Assembly: GCF_026262505.1 (NCBI RefSeq)
Contig: NC_067206.1
Span: 8,398,879 to 8,462,878 of the forward strand
Direction: 5' to 3'
Source of the DNA: Trichomonas vaginalis G3
Lineage: Eukaryota; Parabasalia; Trichomonadida; Trichomonadidae
Length of the DNA stretch: 64,000 nucleotides
The position numbers and the translations under genes were made by a program. The notes under the pieces were generated by a model. It ran no database searches. It was not told the origin of the DNA and worked only from the letters and a program-made list of their open reading frames with translations. Position 1 is the stretch's first letter, and each line of letters starts with the position of its first letter. Below are positions 32,789-45,927 of this stretch, piece after piece.

Positions 32789-34635
32789 ATATATCGATTA
32801 ATATTGAGTTTTATTGGGATGGAAAACATACTGAAAAACCTGCAATATCAACACCTTTTTATATAATATTGAATAAATAAAAATTTGTTTTTATTTTCCA
32901 AAAAGATATATGATACATTTTTATTATACAGGTTAAAAACTGTCTAGCTTTTGCTTTTAGTGCTCGACCAGAGGCATACATTGAAAATACAATCCTCTCC
33001 ATGGTTTTTGTGTAGGATCTGATCTTCTCAAAACGATGATATTGACTATTATTATATGAATTGAATGTATTTATGAATATTTCGAAATTTTAATATAAAT
33101 AATTTATTAAAAATAAAAATTGAACGTAAGTACAAAAAATATAATTTGAAAGCAAATTAAAAATTAACGATACGATAATTTGGAACTTTTACCTTTTGCC
33201 AATAAATATAAAAATAAAATTTTGGGAATTGGAACTTAAGAGTAGAGAGACCTTTGTTGATATGTATGAGGCTATGTATTTATGTGTAGATCTGAGTAAG
33301 CTTGGTTATCATATAGCGGTTTCTGATGAAATTGAGAACCTCGGAGACCCAAGACCTTTGTTGATATGTATGAGGCTATGTATTTGTGCGTAGTCATTAA
33401 ACCCATTCTTGCAAATTAGAATATTATTTTATTTGTTATATTGAGCTTTCTTCCTGATAATTTGCATATCTTCAAAATCATTAAAGTAAGTAAAATCAGT
33501 TGTTTTTTCGGTGATTAATCTTAATTCTTCGCATTATATTTCTTTTTTTTGAAAAATCTTACTGTTTGGGGAAATTCTCTTTGCGAAATCTGTTGGCCTG
33601 AGGATTATCTGGTTGAATAAAAATATGTTCAATTCCCCTTTCGCATAATAATTAATGAAATTGTGTTTTATTTTCGAGAGTGTGCAAAACGTTCCCACTT
33701 CTTGAGAGGTACGTTTTGCAAATTTTTTTCTTTCATACATAGAAGATTTTTGGAAGATGATTGATCTCTACATGATATTATATCATATTTCTACATTGAG
33801 TCCTTAACAATATTAAATTGCAGGGTTTTCAAATCAAAAAACTAACTTTCGCTCTTTCAGGTCAAATCAGCAAGGCTCTTCTATATAGGTGTTGGATATA
33901 TTATCAAACTGAAATGAAACTTTCCAGAGATGTCCATAAAATTATTTTGCAAAACATCCCTCTCAAAAAGTGGGAACGTTTTTGCAATTTTTCTTTATTT
34001 TTTGTACCATTATCGGTCCATAGAGCGAAATGGGGACCAGGTATTGTGCTTAATGCACGTTTGAGTACATTTGTTGTATACTCTGCAGTTTTCTGAGAAA
34101 AAGATTATGAGTGATCTCGTTTTTTCTTAAAGTCATTTTTTTCTTATCAAAAAAAATTAAAATTACGTAAAACTATGACAAAATTACGTAATTCACAATT
34201 TTAATGCTGAAAAATAGGAATATAAGCTTATAATACTACAGGTAGATTGAGCATCGATGCGCGCTAATGCCAACATGATTAATTTGAGTCGGTTTTATAT
34301 ATTATTGGAAATTAATCACAAATTGTCCATGAATATAAGTTATATTCTTCGATATTATGAGTTAATGAAGGCTACAATATTTGTAATCATGATTGGCTAG
34401 TTAAAATCTATTAGAATAAAAGAAATTGTAATTTAATAATATTGAATTGACATTTTAAATAATTTGAGGTCTAATCCATTATGAGTATGGTTATTACAGG
34501 TCACTTATTATTATTCTTTGATATACAAAGAGTTAAAACGATTTGGTAATGAGATATTGTAGAAAATAAAAATAACTGTAATCTATTGAAACTGATAAAA
34601 AAAATTAAATCCATTTATTTTTTATTCATATGTTA

Positions 34636-34983
34636 TTATTGATGAGAATTAGATTCATTTAAAATTGAATACATATTTTTGAGAGAGTCAAAAATTTCAG
34701 GATCGATTTCATCTTCGCATTCATCCAAATATATTCTAAGCTCGGAATTTTCAAATGCATTCAAAATATTGGCAAAGTTTTCTTTACAAGAAGAGTTAAA
34801 TAAAATTTCTTGTAAACAATTAATAATAAATTTTGGGTTAAATTCAACAAAATCCGAAAGAATTTCAAACACCTTTTCAAATTTGTCATTAAATATCGAA
34901 AGGGATATTGAATCTTTTATGATAATAGCGATGAGGATATTTATCAAAATTTCCTTATTTTTGAAGAGTGCGGGATAAATTTG
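34636..34983 (-). pseudogene. Helical-protein (ARM-like?) tail, monomer 4
   Basis: Copy of 7924-8271, ending 5 bp before the boundary repeat at 34989. Confidence 0.45.
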
Positions 34984-34988
34984 TCAAG

Positions 34989-36137
34989 TGTCACTTTTCA
35001 ATAACCTTAAATTACGCTGTTCTAATTTTTTAAAAAATAACCTTAAATTATATTTGAAGAAATTATGTCTATGATATATGTTTTATTCTAGAATCTTGGA
35101 GTTTTCATGCACTACACAAGAGCTCCAAGGTTCCAAGAGTGAATGCTCAATAGCAATTATAGAGATGTACCTTTTCAAAATGACTTTTACTGATTAAATT
35201 TAATCAATAGAAGACATTTTGAAAAGGTACCTCTACAATTAGATATACAAGAGATTCAAAGCTTCATTTCAGATAGATTTGAAACTTTGAAACTCTTGGT
35301 AGATTTTGAGTGAATGCTGACAATCATCTTTGAGAAGGTTTTCTTAAAGAAAACCTTCTCAAAGAGGTTTCTCAGGAGCCCTGAGGCTCCCTTTCGTAAT
35401 GATTGGGAGCCTTGGGGCTCCTGAGACGAAGAATGGCTTCGCCGAATCTTTGATCAGCAGAGGCCAAATGAAAAGGCCTCTACTGATGGATTCTCAGGAG
35501 CCCTGAGGCTCCCTTTCGTAATGATTGGGAGCCTTGGGGCTCCTGAGACGAAGAATGGCTTCGCCGAATCTTTGATCAGCAGAGGCCAAATGAAAAGGCC
35601 TCTGCTGATGGATTCTCAGGAGCCCTGAGGCTCCCTTTCGTAATGATTGGGAGCCTTGGGGCTCCTGAGACGAAGAATGGCTTCGCCGAATCTTTGATCA
35701 GCAGAGGCCAAATGAAAAGGCCTCTGCTGATGGATTCTCAGGAGCCCTGAGGCTCCCTTTCGTAATGATTGGGAGCCTTGGGGCTCCTGCAGCAGAGTAT
35801 CGCTCCGCTCCATTAATTTTTTTTAAAAAAAAGTGCCGTGTGGCAAATTTGTCCTGTTCCCTCTCCTAACACATAACTCCACAACTACCCAAGTACTATA
35901 TTGCCACTCCTTCCCGCATTGCATTTGAGAAACATTAAAAGTGGCGACAAGTGCACTTGCCATGGCATATTGTTGCGCGTATATACTACTTCTAATGAAA
36001 GAAGCAGTATATACGCGCAATTCGAGTGAGATTGCAGCAGAAAGTCGAGAAGAGAGCCCTTTCTTAAGGTTAGGACTCCCTTCTCGACTTTATTATACAA
36101 TGAAATATAAATCATAGTATATTTTTGTCACTTTTCA
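34989..36137. other. Hairpin-rich island with minisatellite, monomer 5
   Basis: Boundary repeats at 34989-35000 and 36126-36137; all hairpins present. Confidence 0.6.
35369..35789. repeat. 122-bp minisatellite array, monomer 5 (3 full copies + partial)
   Basis: Copies start at 35369, 35491, 35613 and 35735 (partial). Variant order is A-G-G, which differs from monomers 4 and 6 although the count is the same. Confidence 0.97.
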
Positions 36138-36341
36138 CATCGTATTACCCCGATAGAAACAAAACAAAACGACTTTCTTGATATATCAATAAATGGCACG
36201 GATAATTTATTGGATGCATTGGAAAAATATTTTAATACATATCCTATTGAGCAAAATCGATTTCAAAAAGATGAAATATTAGAATGGCCCAAGTATTTAA
36301 TCATACAATTAAACTTTCGTAAGACGAAATGGTGGAAGTGA
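36138..36341 (+). pseudogene. Ubiquitin-specific protease (C19) fragment, monomer 5
   Basis: Same open relic as at 9548-9751. Confidence 0.62.
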
Positions 36342-36544
36342 AGTGATGTTGAAACCTTGATATTTCCTCGAAATTTCTACAAAACATATATTAGACATAA
36401 AGCATATATCTTATTTTATTAAGAATGTTGAATAATAATATTATTAAATATTAAGCTTTAAAAAAGCTAATTAAATTCAAAAATGAATATATATTATTAT
36501 TGGATAAATATTAATCAGAACAAATGATTTTTTTATTAATGCTA

Positions 36545-38963
36545 TGTAATAAACAGAAATTCATCAAAAGTGACAGCTCTCAATTTTTGACATTTGTAAA
36601 TTCTAAATTGAATGAGAAAAATGAAATAACACTAAGCATAATACAATATTCTAGATTTAATTATAATTAGGAAAAAGTTAGTTTTGAGAGTACTTTTCAT
36701 AGGCATATAGAATGAAATCTTCTGAAAAATAATATCACATAAACTCATATTATTTTCTAATATATAACTATTTTATATAAAAATCAAATTCAATGATCTT
36801 AAAAGCGAAGGATAAACCTCAAAATTTACGAATATAATGAGTGGGAATATAATGCTTATCTATCATAAAACCATATGAAATATCAATTTTTGCTTTACGC
36901 CTAATTTTTGACGACAATTAGCAAAAAATGTTAAATGTTAACACTCAGTCCATTTGAATATGAAAAATAAAATTGACTTTGATTAAATGTTTTTATTTAT
37001 CATGCAATTCTTCTTGCGACCAAAGATTTGAATAAAAGTTCAAAAAATAAGATAGCTTAAAAAATAATATACGGTAGTGTTTACTAATAGATGAATAGTA
37101 TATAAATTCTATTAAAATGGATTTGATCCAAAAAAAATATAAAATTTGATCATAAATAAAATCGTTTTAAATTACTTCTTCATTTAAATTATAACAATTA
37201 TTTTTGATTTTTATTTATCATCCACATTCAAATTTGAATCTTATCACAAAAGAAGGACCACTTTTATGACTACTGCCAAATCTATAAACAGAGAATGGCT
37301 ATTTGAAGCTAAAAGAAGAATAGAAGAAGGTGAATATTACAAAAGTGTGGGAAAGGAAGTTGAATTGGAAAATGGTAAAATTAAATTGAATGTTGCCGAA
37401 AATACAATAAGAAGAGCATTTCAACTTCAAGAAATCGAATTACCAAAAGTTAGTCGCGGCAGAAAACCAAATCCACCAACATTTGAACAAAAACAATTAA
37501 TTAATTCTTGTGTTTCACAATATAAAGGAGGAATTTCAAAAACTTATTTATTGATTAAAAGGTTTCAAAATATTGTTCAAAATCCCGATTGTGAGAAAGA
37601 AAAAGAAGAAATTGCAAAAGAATTTGAAAATATAGAAGATTTGACAAAAGATCAAATTTTTGACAATTTACAAAAAATAAAGCCTCATCAAGTGGAAAAA
37701 TTTATGATGGAATCAGGTTTATCTTCAAAAAGAGATTACAAACCAGCAGATCCACCTACCAAATATCGTGCCATATCAAAGAATTTGATATGGCACTGCG
37801 ATATTCATTACCTTCACGGTAATGTTTCTTTTCCATTCTTTGCCATATTGAATGATATGACACGTAAAGTTCTCAAAACTAAATTATTGAAAAACAAGTC
37901 TTCCAACTCAACAGCGAATATTTTAAGAAAACTTTTAGAGGAGTTTATCCCTTACTGCATCTGGACCGATAACGGCGGTGAAAACCGCGGTGAATTCGGC
38001 CAGGTTATGCAGGAAAACGGAATAGTTTGGAAGCACACCTTGCCGTATATGCCAAGACAGAACGGCAAGGTGGAGCGCCTGTGGCCAAGCTTAGAAAAGT
38101 TTTTGCCAGACGAGTTGGATGATATTCAACAAATCAAGGACTCAGTTCAGCAGTTCATTGAAAAATACAACAATACACCACATTTATCTCTCGATATTAA
38201 TCCAAAAACGAATAGTAATTACACTCCTAACGAATTATTCGAAGTTTCAAAATTTTGGTACGAGCCAGAAATGCAAAAATGGGAGTTATATATCAAAGAG
38301 GAATGGGTTTTAGCAAAATTTGAATAATTACATCATTTTAAATGACTTCTAAACAATTTTATTTATGATCAAATTTTATATATCTTTTTGGATCAAATCC
38401 ATTTTAATAGAATTTATATACTATTCATCTATTAGTAAACACTACCGTATATTATTTTTAAGCTATCTTATTTTTTGAAATTTTATTCAAATCTTTGGTC
38501 GCAAGAAGAATTGCATGATAAATAAAAACATTTAATCAAAGTCAATTTTATTTTTCATATTCAAATGGACTGAGTGTTAACATTTAACATTTTTTGCTAA
38601 TTGTCGTCAAAAATTAGGCGTAAAGCAAAAATTGATATTTCATATGGTTTTATGATAGATAAGCATTATATTCCCACTCATTATATTCGTAAATTTTGAG
38701 GTTTATCCTTCGCTTTTAAGATCATTGAATTTGATTTTTATATAAAATAGTTATATATTAGAAAATAATATGAGTTTATGTGATATTATTTTTCAGAAGA
38801 TTTTGTGTTCTTCTTCAAAATTTTATTTTTTATTAAAAAGAATCTTTACGAAATATACATTTACTTTAATTAATATTTAAAAACGTGCTCTATCAAAAGT
38901 TCCAAAAATTCAATATTATAGCTTTTCTGAGGTGTCACTTTTGATGAATTTCTGTTTTCAACA
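36545..38963 (+). mobile_element. DDE transposon with long inverted arms, monomer 5
   Basis: Same site and structure; the left arm lacks one AT step in the A-rich run near 37135. The intact element is followed 332 bp later by a separate deleted copy of the same family in inverted orientation. Confidence 0.8.
37266..38327 (+). CDS. DDE/rve transposase, monomer 5
   Basis: Whole gene, product identical to the monomer 1 copy; candidate Inr at 37244-37248. Confidence 0.93.
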   Translation: MTTAKSINREWLFEAKRRIEEGEYYKSVGKEVELENGKIKLNVAENTIRRAFQLQEIELPKVSRGRKPNPPTFEQKQLINSCVSQYKGGISKTYLLIKRFQNIVQNPDCEKEKEEIAKEFENIEDLTKDQIFDNLQKIKPHQVEKFMMESGLSSKRDYKPADPPTKYRAISKNLIWHCDIHYLHGNVSFPFFAILNDMTRKVLKTKLLKNKSSNSTANILRKLLEEFIPYCIWTDNGGENRGEFGQVMQENGIVWKHTLPYMPRQNGKVERLWPSLEKFLPDELDDIQQIKDSVQQFIEKYNNTPHLSLDINPKTNSNYTPNELFEVSKFWYEPEMQKWELYIKEEWVLAKFE

Positions 38964-39383
38964 CTAGACAAAAACAATTATATTAGATGCACATGATTAA
39001 CATCTCTTGGTCTGATGATGTTTTTCAATTAAAAGATTATTATATACAGTTGAATTTACAAAATTCTTAATTCATAATTGCATGGCACAAGAGAGGTATG
39101 ATCTGCTTATATGTTAATGATAGATATACCATATTATTTCCATTACTATAAATAACTTAAAGAAATATATCTTCTAAGTGTATTTTTTGTTCAATTTTGT
39201 TTGAAAAAAAAATTAAAACGCATTTCTTATCTTGTTTAGCTTTGATAAGTTGGATTAAATAATATTACTAAATACAAATCATGATAACAATTATATATCC
39301 ATGCTAAATGCCTGAAGATCTGGTGAAAATATTGAGATATGCCTCACTTCCATCATTTCGTCTTACCACATAAAAATATGTGA

Positions 39384-39483
39384 NNNNNNNNNNNNNNNNN
39401 NNNNNNNNNNNNNNNNNNNNNNNNNNNNNNNNNNNNNNNNNNNNNNNNNNNNNNNNNNNNNNNNNNNNNNNNNNNNNNNNNNN
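39384..39483. other. Assembly gap (100 N)
   Basis: Exactly 100 N, the usual placeholder for a gap of unknown size. The 89 bases before it (39295-39383) are repeated at 39905-39993, after the transposon fragment. The two sides therefore cover the same monomer position, and one or more whole monomers could be missing here. Confidence 0.98.
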
Positions 39484-39904
39484 ACTTTTGATAGAGCACG
39501 TTTTTTAAAATTAATTAAAGTAAATGTATATTTTGTAAAGATTCTTTTTAATAAAAATAAAATTAAATTGAAGAAAACACAAAATCTTCTGAAAAATAAT
39601 ATCACATAAACTCATATTATTTTCTAATATATAACTATTTTATATAAAAATCAAATTCAATGATCTTAAAAGCGAAGGATAAACCTCAAAATTTACGAAT
39701 ATAATGAGTGGGAATATTATTTTTCAGAAGATTTCATTCTATATGCCTATGAAAAGTACTCTCAAAACTAACTTTTTCCTAATTATAATTAAATCTAGAA
39801 TATTGTATTATGCTTAGTATTATTTCATTTTTCTCATTCAATTTAGAATTTACAAATGTCAAAAATTGAGAGCTGTCACTTTTGATGAATTTCTGTTTAT
39901 TACA
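39484..39904 (-). mobile_element. Internally deleted (MITE-like) copy of the DDE transposon
   Basis: Reverse-oriented copy of the element: outer right end, part of the right arm, then a jump near 39715 directly to the outer left part, ending TTATTACA at 39904. The transposase and most of both arms are gone. About 60 bp of the end nearest the gap is hidden by N. It differs from the intact copies at several bases, so it is not simply a fold-back of the neighbouring one. It sits at a target (ATATCCATGC) that is empty in every other monomer. A mobile, non-autonomous derivative is the simplest reading; an assembly join within the gap could also contribute. Confidence 0.75.
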
Positions 39905-40045
39905 ATATCCATGCTAAATGCCTGAAGATCTGGTGAAAATATTGAGATATGCCTCACTTCCATCATTTCGTCTTACCACATAAAAATATGTGATTTTTAA
40001 AACAAGTTAGCTGATATGCTTTTAACAAAACCGAATCAAAAGTAT

Positions 40046-40327
40046 TCAAAAAAATCTGAAATTGTAAAATATCTTAATCAAAAATAAAGGGTTGATCTTC
40101 ATTTTCGGGATTTCAAAAAAATTTGGAATTTCACCTCCCAAACACACAGATTGTCCAGTTCATTGGCATAGAGAATATCCGATTTCCAGTGTTTTACTCT
40201 GAATCTTATTAGTTAAATACCGAATTTCGAACATAAATTCATCAAAATCGAATAAAGAGACTACCAAAAACGACACAAATATAATCAAGTCACAATCATT
40301 TAACAGGAACTCCTTAAATGAAGATTT
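40046..40327 (-). pseudogene. Unassigned coding relic, monomer 5
   Basis: Copy of the relic at 3945-4226, lying just right of the transposon fragment. Confidence 0.38.
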
Positions 40328-40680
40328 TTACAATTTTAATCTCTATATTTTAGAAAAAAATATGCTCAGTCACAAACACAATTACTATGTTATGGAACAA
40401 GGCATTGACACTCGAATCTCTGGCCAATTCGAGGAACATCCAAAATTTCAATAATCTTATCCCACAGAATCCATAGCCCAAAAACTTTAATTTGCATAGT
40501 ACATTTGAAGACGAATAATATTAGTCCAATTTTTTTTAACTTTGAAATTTTCAAAGATACAAAATTTATTACATTTAGAATTAATGCATTAATATATGCA
40601 TTTGTTCCGTACCGAAAATGAACTTTACAAAAAGTGACATGAAAAGTCTTAATTACATTAAAGCCAAATGTAAACTTCAT

Positions 40681-42180
40681 TGAGAAAAAGCAGTTTTGTC
40701 TCGTATTCAACGTAAAATCTTCAAAAGAAGACTAAACAAAAAGTGCTACACTGATAACAAAGATGAATTTCACATGGAACGCGATGATTCAATAACTGCA
40801 GAGTTGCGACATACAATTGCGGAAAATGTATGGACAACCACATGTAATGGTGGAGAACCATCGTATCTTTCAGAGGTCGAATTACTTGATTTTTATGGTG
40901 AAATCAATCAAAGAGCAAAAGGTCTTGCATGTGAAAAGGTAATCGAAGCTTATCAGATTGCCTACGAATTACTGGAGTATAGATACAGCAGAGCTTTATA
41001 TCTAGCTGGCCTTGTTCATCCAGACGAATTTCCAACAAGAGGAAAAAGAATTGTTTACTTCGCTAGAAGTATATCTCCCCTCAAGATCATGGTTAAACAG
41101 AGTTTGCTCTGATCTCAACATTGAGATCAAAAGCTCAAAAGAAAATGAGGAAAAACGAGCAAAGTACTGTAACACAGCAACAGTTGCTAACTTCTTACAT
41201 TAATTTCAGTATACGGCAGGAATTGATCCATGGAATAAGTGGAGTATTTATGAAACATCTCTGCTTCATCAAAGCGTTACAAAGTTATCTGCACTGAAAG
41301 CAACCCTCCTTTAACCAAAGAAGAGCATGAATTTGTGCTTGTTACTAGTATCTTCCCATATAATTCTGAAGGATACCGGATGAAACCATTTATTATTGTT
41401 CCAGGAATATAAAATTGTTCACAGGAACTCCGCTCCGTGAGAGCATTCCTTACAGGACAATCTTATGGATGGATGACAAAGAAGATATGGGATATCTTTA
41501 ATTTAACTTTTATTATCGAAATCCAGAGATATCGCTCAAGTCTTGATGCTATCACAGCAGCTCAGCATAATATCGTATTCGGTGATAATCATATCAGCCG
41601 AGTAAGTTATTTTACTTGCAAACTTTTGAGTCTCTTCAGAATTGAACTCTTGACATTTCCAGCTTACTGCACAGTAGTTCTCCAGTTATTTGATGTAGGA
41701 TGTGCAGCATCTTTGAGATCAAAGAATAACAGGTTAAAATATGTTCCGCTTTACACATATGAGCAAGATAATTTATCAAATACCCCAAAACCAAGGTTAA
41801 AAATTGTAAGAATTTTAATTGATGCTTGTGATTAAGTCAATGCATCAGTATGGTATTCATCCGTGGAACCCAGATAAAGCCTTATCCAACGAATTAACAA
41901 ACAAAACATCAAACGCAATACCAAATCCCACATATATATTTAATTCTTCTTGCAAAAAATTAACATCTGACGCCGAATTACTTAAAATTGCGCAATTTGA
42001 AGCAATCAAATTCAAACATTAAATCAAGCACTGATAGTTATTGTAACAAATATTTCGAATTATTTAGATTATTATCCTCCAAATACAAAAATTCTCAGCA
42101 AAGGGATGAAATTGAGTCAATTTAATGGAGCAAAACGAAGTGAGGTGAAATTCACCACTTTGACACCTCGTATTTTTCAG
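40681..42180 (+). pseudogene. Decayed pogo-like transposase, monomer 5
   Basis: Copy of 4580-6079 with the same breaks. Confidence 0.8.
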
Positions 42181-44029
42181 ATATATCGATTAATATTGAG
42201 TTTTATTGGGATGGAAAACATACTGAAAAACCTGCAATATCAACACCTTTTTATATAATATTGAATAAATAAAAATTTGTTTTTATTTTCCAAAAAGATA
42301 TATGATACATTTTTATTATACAGGTTAAAAACTGTCTAGCTTTTGCTTTTAGTGCTCGACCAGAGGCATACATTGAAAATACAATCCTCTCCATGGTTTT
42401 TGTGTAGGATCTGATCTTCTCAAAACGATGATATTGACTATTATTATATGAATTGAATGTATTTATGAATATTTCGAAATTTTAATATAAATAATTTATT
42501 AAAAATAAAAAATTGAACGTAAGTACAAAAAATATAATTTGAAAGCAAATTAAAAATTAACGATACGATAATTTGGAACTTTTACCTTTTGCCAATAAAT
42601 ATAAAAATAAAATTTTGGGAATTGGAACTTAAGAGTAGAGAGACCTTTGTTGATATGTATGAGGCTATGTATTTATGTGTAGATCTGAGTAAGCTTGGTT
42701 ATCATATAGCGGTTTCTGATGAAATTGAGAACCTCGGAGACCCAAGACCTTTGTTGATATGTATGAGGCTATGTATTTGTGCGTAGTCATTAAACCCATT
42801 CTTGCAAATTAAATATTATTTTATTTGTTATATTGAGCTTTCTTCCTGATAATTTGCATATCTTCAAAATCATTAAAGTAAGTAAAATCAGTTGTTTTTT
42901 CGGTGATTAATCTTAATTCTTTTCGCATTATATTTCTTTTTTTTGAAAAATCTTACTGTTTGGGGAAATTCTCTTTGCGAAATCTGTTGGCCTGAGGATT
43001 ATCTGGTTGAATAAAAATATGTTCAATTCCCCTTTCGCATAATAATTAATGAAATTGTGTTTTATTTTCGAGAGTGTGCAAAACGTTCCCACTTCTTGAG
43101 AGGTACGTTTTGCAAATTTTTTTCTTTCATACATAGAAGATTTTTGGAAGATGATTGATCTCTACATGATATTATATCATATTTCTACATTGAGTCCTTA
43201 ACAATATTAAATTGCAGGGTTTTCAAATCAAAAAACTAACTTTCGCTCTTTCAGGTCAAATCAGCAAGGCTCTTCTATATAGGTGTTGGATATATTATCA
43301 AACTGAAATGAAACTTTCCAGAGATGTCCATAAAATTATTTTGCAAAACATCCCTCTCAAAAAGTGGGAACGTTTTTGCAATTTTTCTTTATTTTTTGTA
43401 CCATTATCGGTCCATAGAGCGAAATGGGGACCAGGTATTGTGCTTAATGCACGTTTGAGTACATTTGTTGTATACTCTGCAGTTTTCTGAGAAAAAGATT
43501 ATGAGTGATCTCGTTTTTTCTTAAAGTCATTTTTTTCTTATCAAAAAAAATTAAAATTACGTAAAACTATGACAAAATTACGTAATTCACAATTTTAATG
43601 CTGAAAAATAGGAATATAAGCTTATAATACTACAGGTAGATTGAGCATCGATGCGCGCTAATGCCAACATGATTAATTTGAGTCGGTTTTATATATTATT
43701 GGAAATTAATCACAAATTGTCCATGAATATAAGTTATATTCTTCGATATTATGAGTTAATGAAGGCTACAATATTTGTAATCATGATTGGCTAGTTAAAA
43801 TCTATTAGAATAAAAGAAATTGTAATTTAATAATATTGAATTGACATTTTAAATAATTTGAGGTCTAATCCATTATGAGTATGGTTATTACAGGTCACTT
43901 ATTATTATTCTTTGATATACAAAGAGTTAAAACGATTTGGTAATGAGATATTGTAGAAAATAAAAATAACTGTAATCTATTGAAACTGATAAAAAAAATT
44001 AAATCCATTTATTTTTTATTCATATGTTA

Positions 44030-44377
44030 TTATTGATGAGAATTAGATTCATTTAAAATTGAATACATATTTTTGAGAGAGTCAAAAATTTCAGGATCGA
44101 TTTCATCTTCGCATTCATCCAAATATATTCTAAGCTCGGAATTTTCAAATGCATTCAAAATATTGGCAAAGTTTTCTTTACAAGAAGAGTTAAATAAAAT
44201 TTCTTGTAAACAATTAATAATAAATTTTGGGTTAAATTCAACAAAATCCGAAAGAATTTCAAACACCTTTTCAAATTTGTCATTAAATATCGAAAGGGAT
44301 ATTGAATCTTTTATGATAATAGCGATGAGGATATTTATCAAAATTTCCTTATTTTTGAAGAGTGCGGGATAAATTTG
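44030..44377 (-). pseudogene. Helical-protein (ARM-like?) tail, monomer 5
   Basis: Copy of 7924-8271, ending 5 bp before the boundary repeat at 44383. Confidence 0.45.
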
Positions 44378-44382
44378 TCAAG

Positions 44383-45520
44383 TGTCACTTTTCAATAACC
44401 TTAAATTACGCTGTTCTAATTTTTTAAAAAATAACCTTAAATTATATTTTTATGTCTATGATATATGTTTTATTCTAATTTGGAGTTTTCATGCACTACA
44501 CAAGAGCTCCAAGGTTCCAAGAGTGAATGCTCAATAGCAATTATAGAGATGTACCTTTTCAAAATGACTTTTACTGATTAAATTTAATCAATAGAAGACA
44601 TTTTGAAAAGGTACCTCTACAATTAGATATACAAGAGATTCAAAGCTTCATTTCAGATAGATTTGAAACTTTGAAACTCTTGGTAGATTTTGAGTGAATG
44701 CTGACAATCATCTTTGAGAAGGTTTTCTTAAAGAAAACCTTCTCAAAGAGGTTTCTCAGGAGCCCTGAGGCTCCCTTTCGTAATGATTGGGAGCCTTGGG
44801 GCTCCTGAGACGAAGAATGGCTTCGCCGAATCTTTGATCAGCAGAGGCCAAATGAAAAGGCCTCTACTGATGGATTCTCAGGAGCCCTGAGGCTCCCTTT
44901 CGTAATGATTGGGAGCCTTGGGGCTCCTGAGACGAAGAATGGCTTCGCCGAATCTTTGATCAGCAGAGGCCAAATGAAAAGGCCTCTACTGATGGATTCT
45001 CAGGAGCCCTGAGGCTCCCTTTCGTAATGATTGGGAGCCTTGGGGCTCCTGAGACGAAGAATGGCTTCGCCGAATCTTTGATCAGCAGAGGCCAAATGAA
45101 AAGGCCTCTGCTGATGGATTCTCAGGAGCCCTGAGGCTCCCTTTTCGTAATGATTGGGAGCCTTGGGGCTCCTGCAGCAGGTATCGCTCCGCTCCATTAA
45201 TTTTTTTTAAAAAAAAGTGCCGTGTGGCAAATTTGTCCTGTTCCCTCTCCTAACACATAACTCCAGAACTACCCAAGTACTATATTGCCACTCCTTCCCG
45301 CATTGCATTTGAGAAACATTAAAAGTGGCGACAAGTGCACTTGCCATGGCATATTGTTGCGCGTATATACTACTTCTAATGAAGAAGCAGTATATACGCG
45401 CAATTCGAGTGAGATTGCAGCAGAAAGTCGAGAAGAGAGCCCTTTCTTAAGGTTAGGACTCCCTTCTCGACTTTATTATACAATGAAATATAAATCATAG
45501 TATATTTTTGTCACTTTTCA
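44383..45520. other. Hairpin-rich island with minisatellite, monomer 6
   Basis: Boundary repeats at 44383-44394 and 45509-45520. It has more small changes than the others: short losses near 44448 and 44478 in the left sub-terminal region, a lost AG after the array (GCAGCAGGTATC), CTCCAGAAC for CTCCACAAC, and a lost A in the 21-bp-stem hairpin loop. Confidence 0.58.
44753..45174. repeat. 122-bp minisatellite array, monomer 6 (3 full copies + partial)
   Basis: Copies start at 44753, 44875, 44997 and 45119 (partial, with one extra T). Variant order is A-A-G. Confidence 0.97.
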
Positions 45521-45724
45521 CATCGTATTACCCCGATAGAAACAAAACAAAACGACTTTCTTGATATATCAATAAATGGCACGGATAATTTATTGGATGC
45601 ATTGGAAAAATATTTTAATACATATCCTATTGAGCAAAATCGATTTCAAAAAGATGAAATATTAGAATGGCCCAAGTATTTAATCATACAATTAAACTTT
45701 CGTAAGACGAAATGGTGGAAGTGA
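45521..45724 (+). pseudogene. Ubiquitin-specific protease (C19) fragment, monomer 6
   Basis: Same open relic as at 9548-9751. Confidence 0.62.
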
Positions 45725-45927
45725 AGTGATGTTGAAACCTTGATATTTCCTCGAAATTTCTACAAAACATATATTAGACATAAAGCATATATCTTATTTT
45801 ATTAAGAATGTTGAATAATAATATTATTAAATATTAAGCTTTAAAAAAGCTAATTAAATTCAAAAATGAATATATATTATTATTGGATAAATATTAATCA
45901 GAACAAATGATTTTTTTATTAATGCTA

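Noticed and set aside
39363-39605. 80-codon minus-strand frame across the N gap
   Set aside because: Spans unknown bases and transposon arm sequence; not meaningful.
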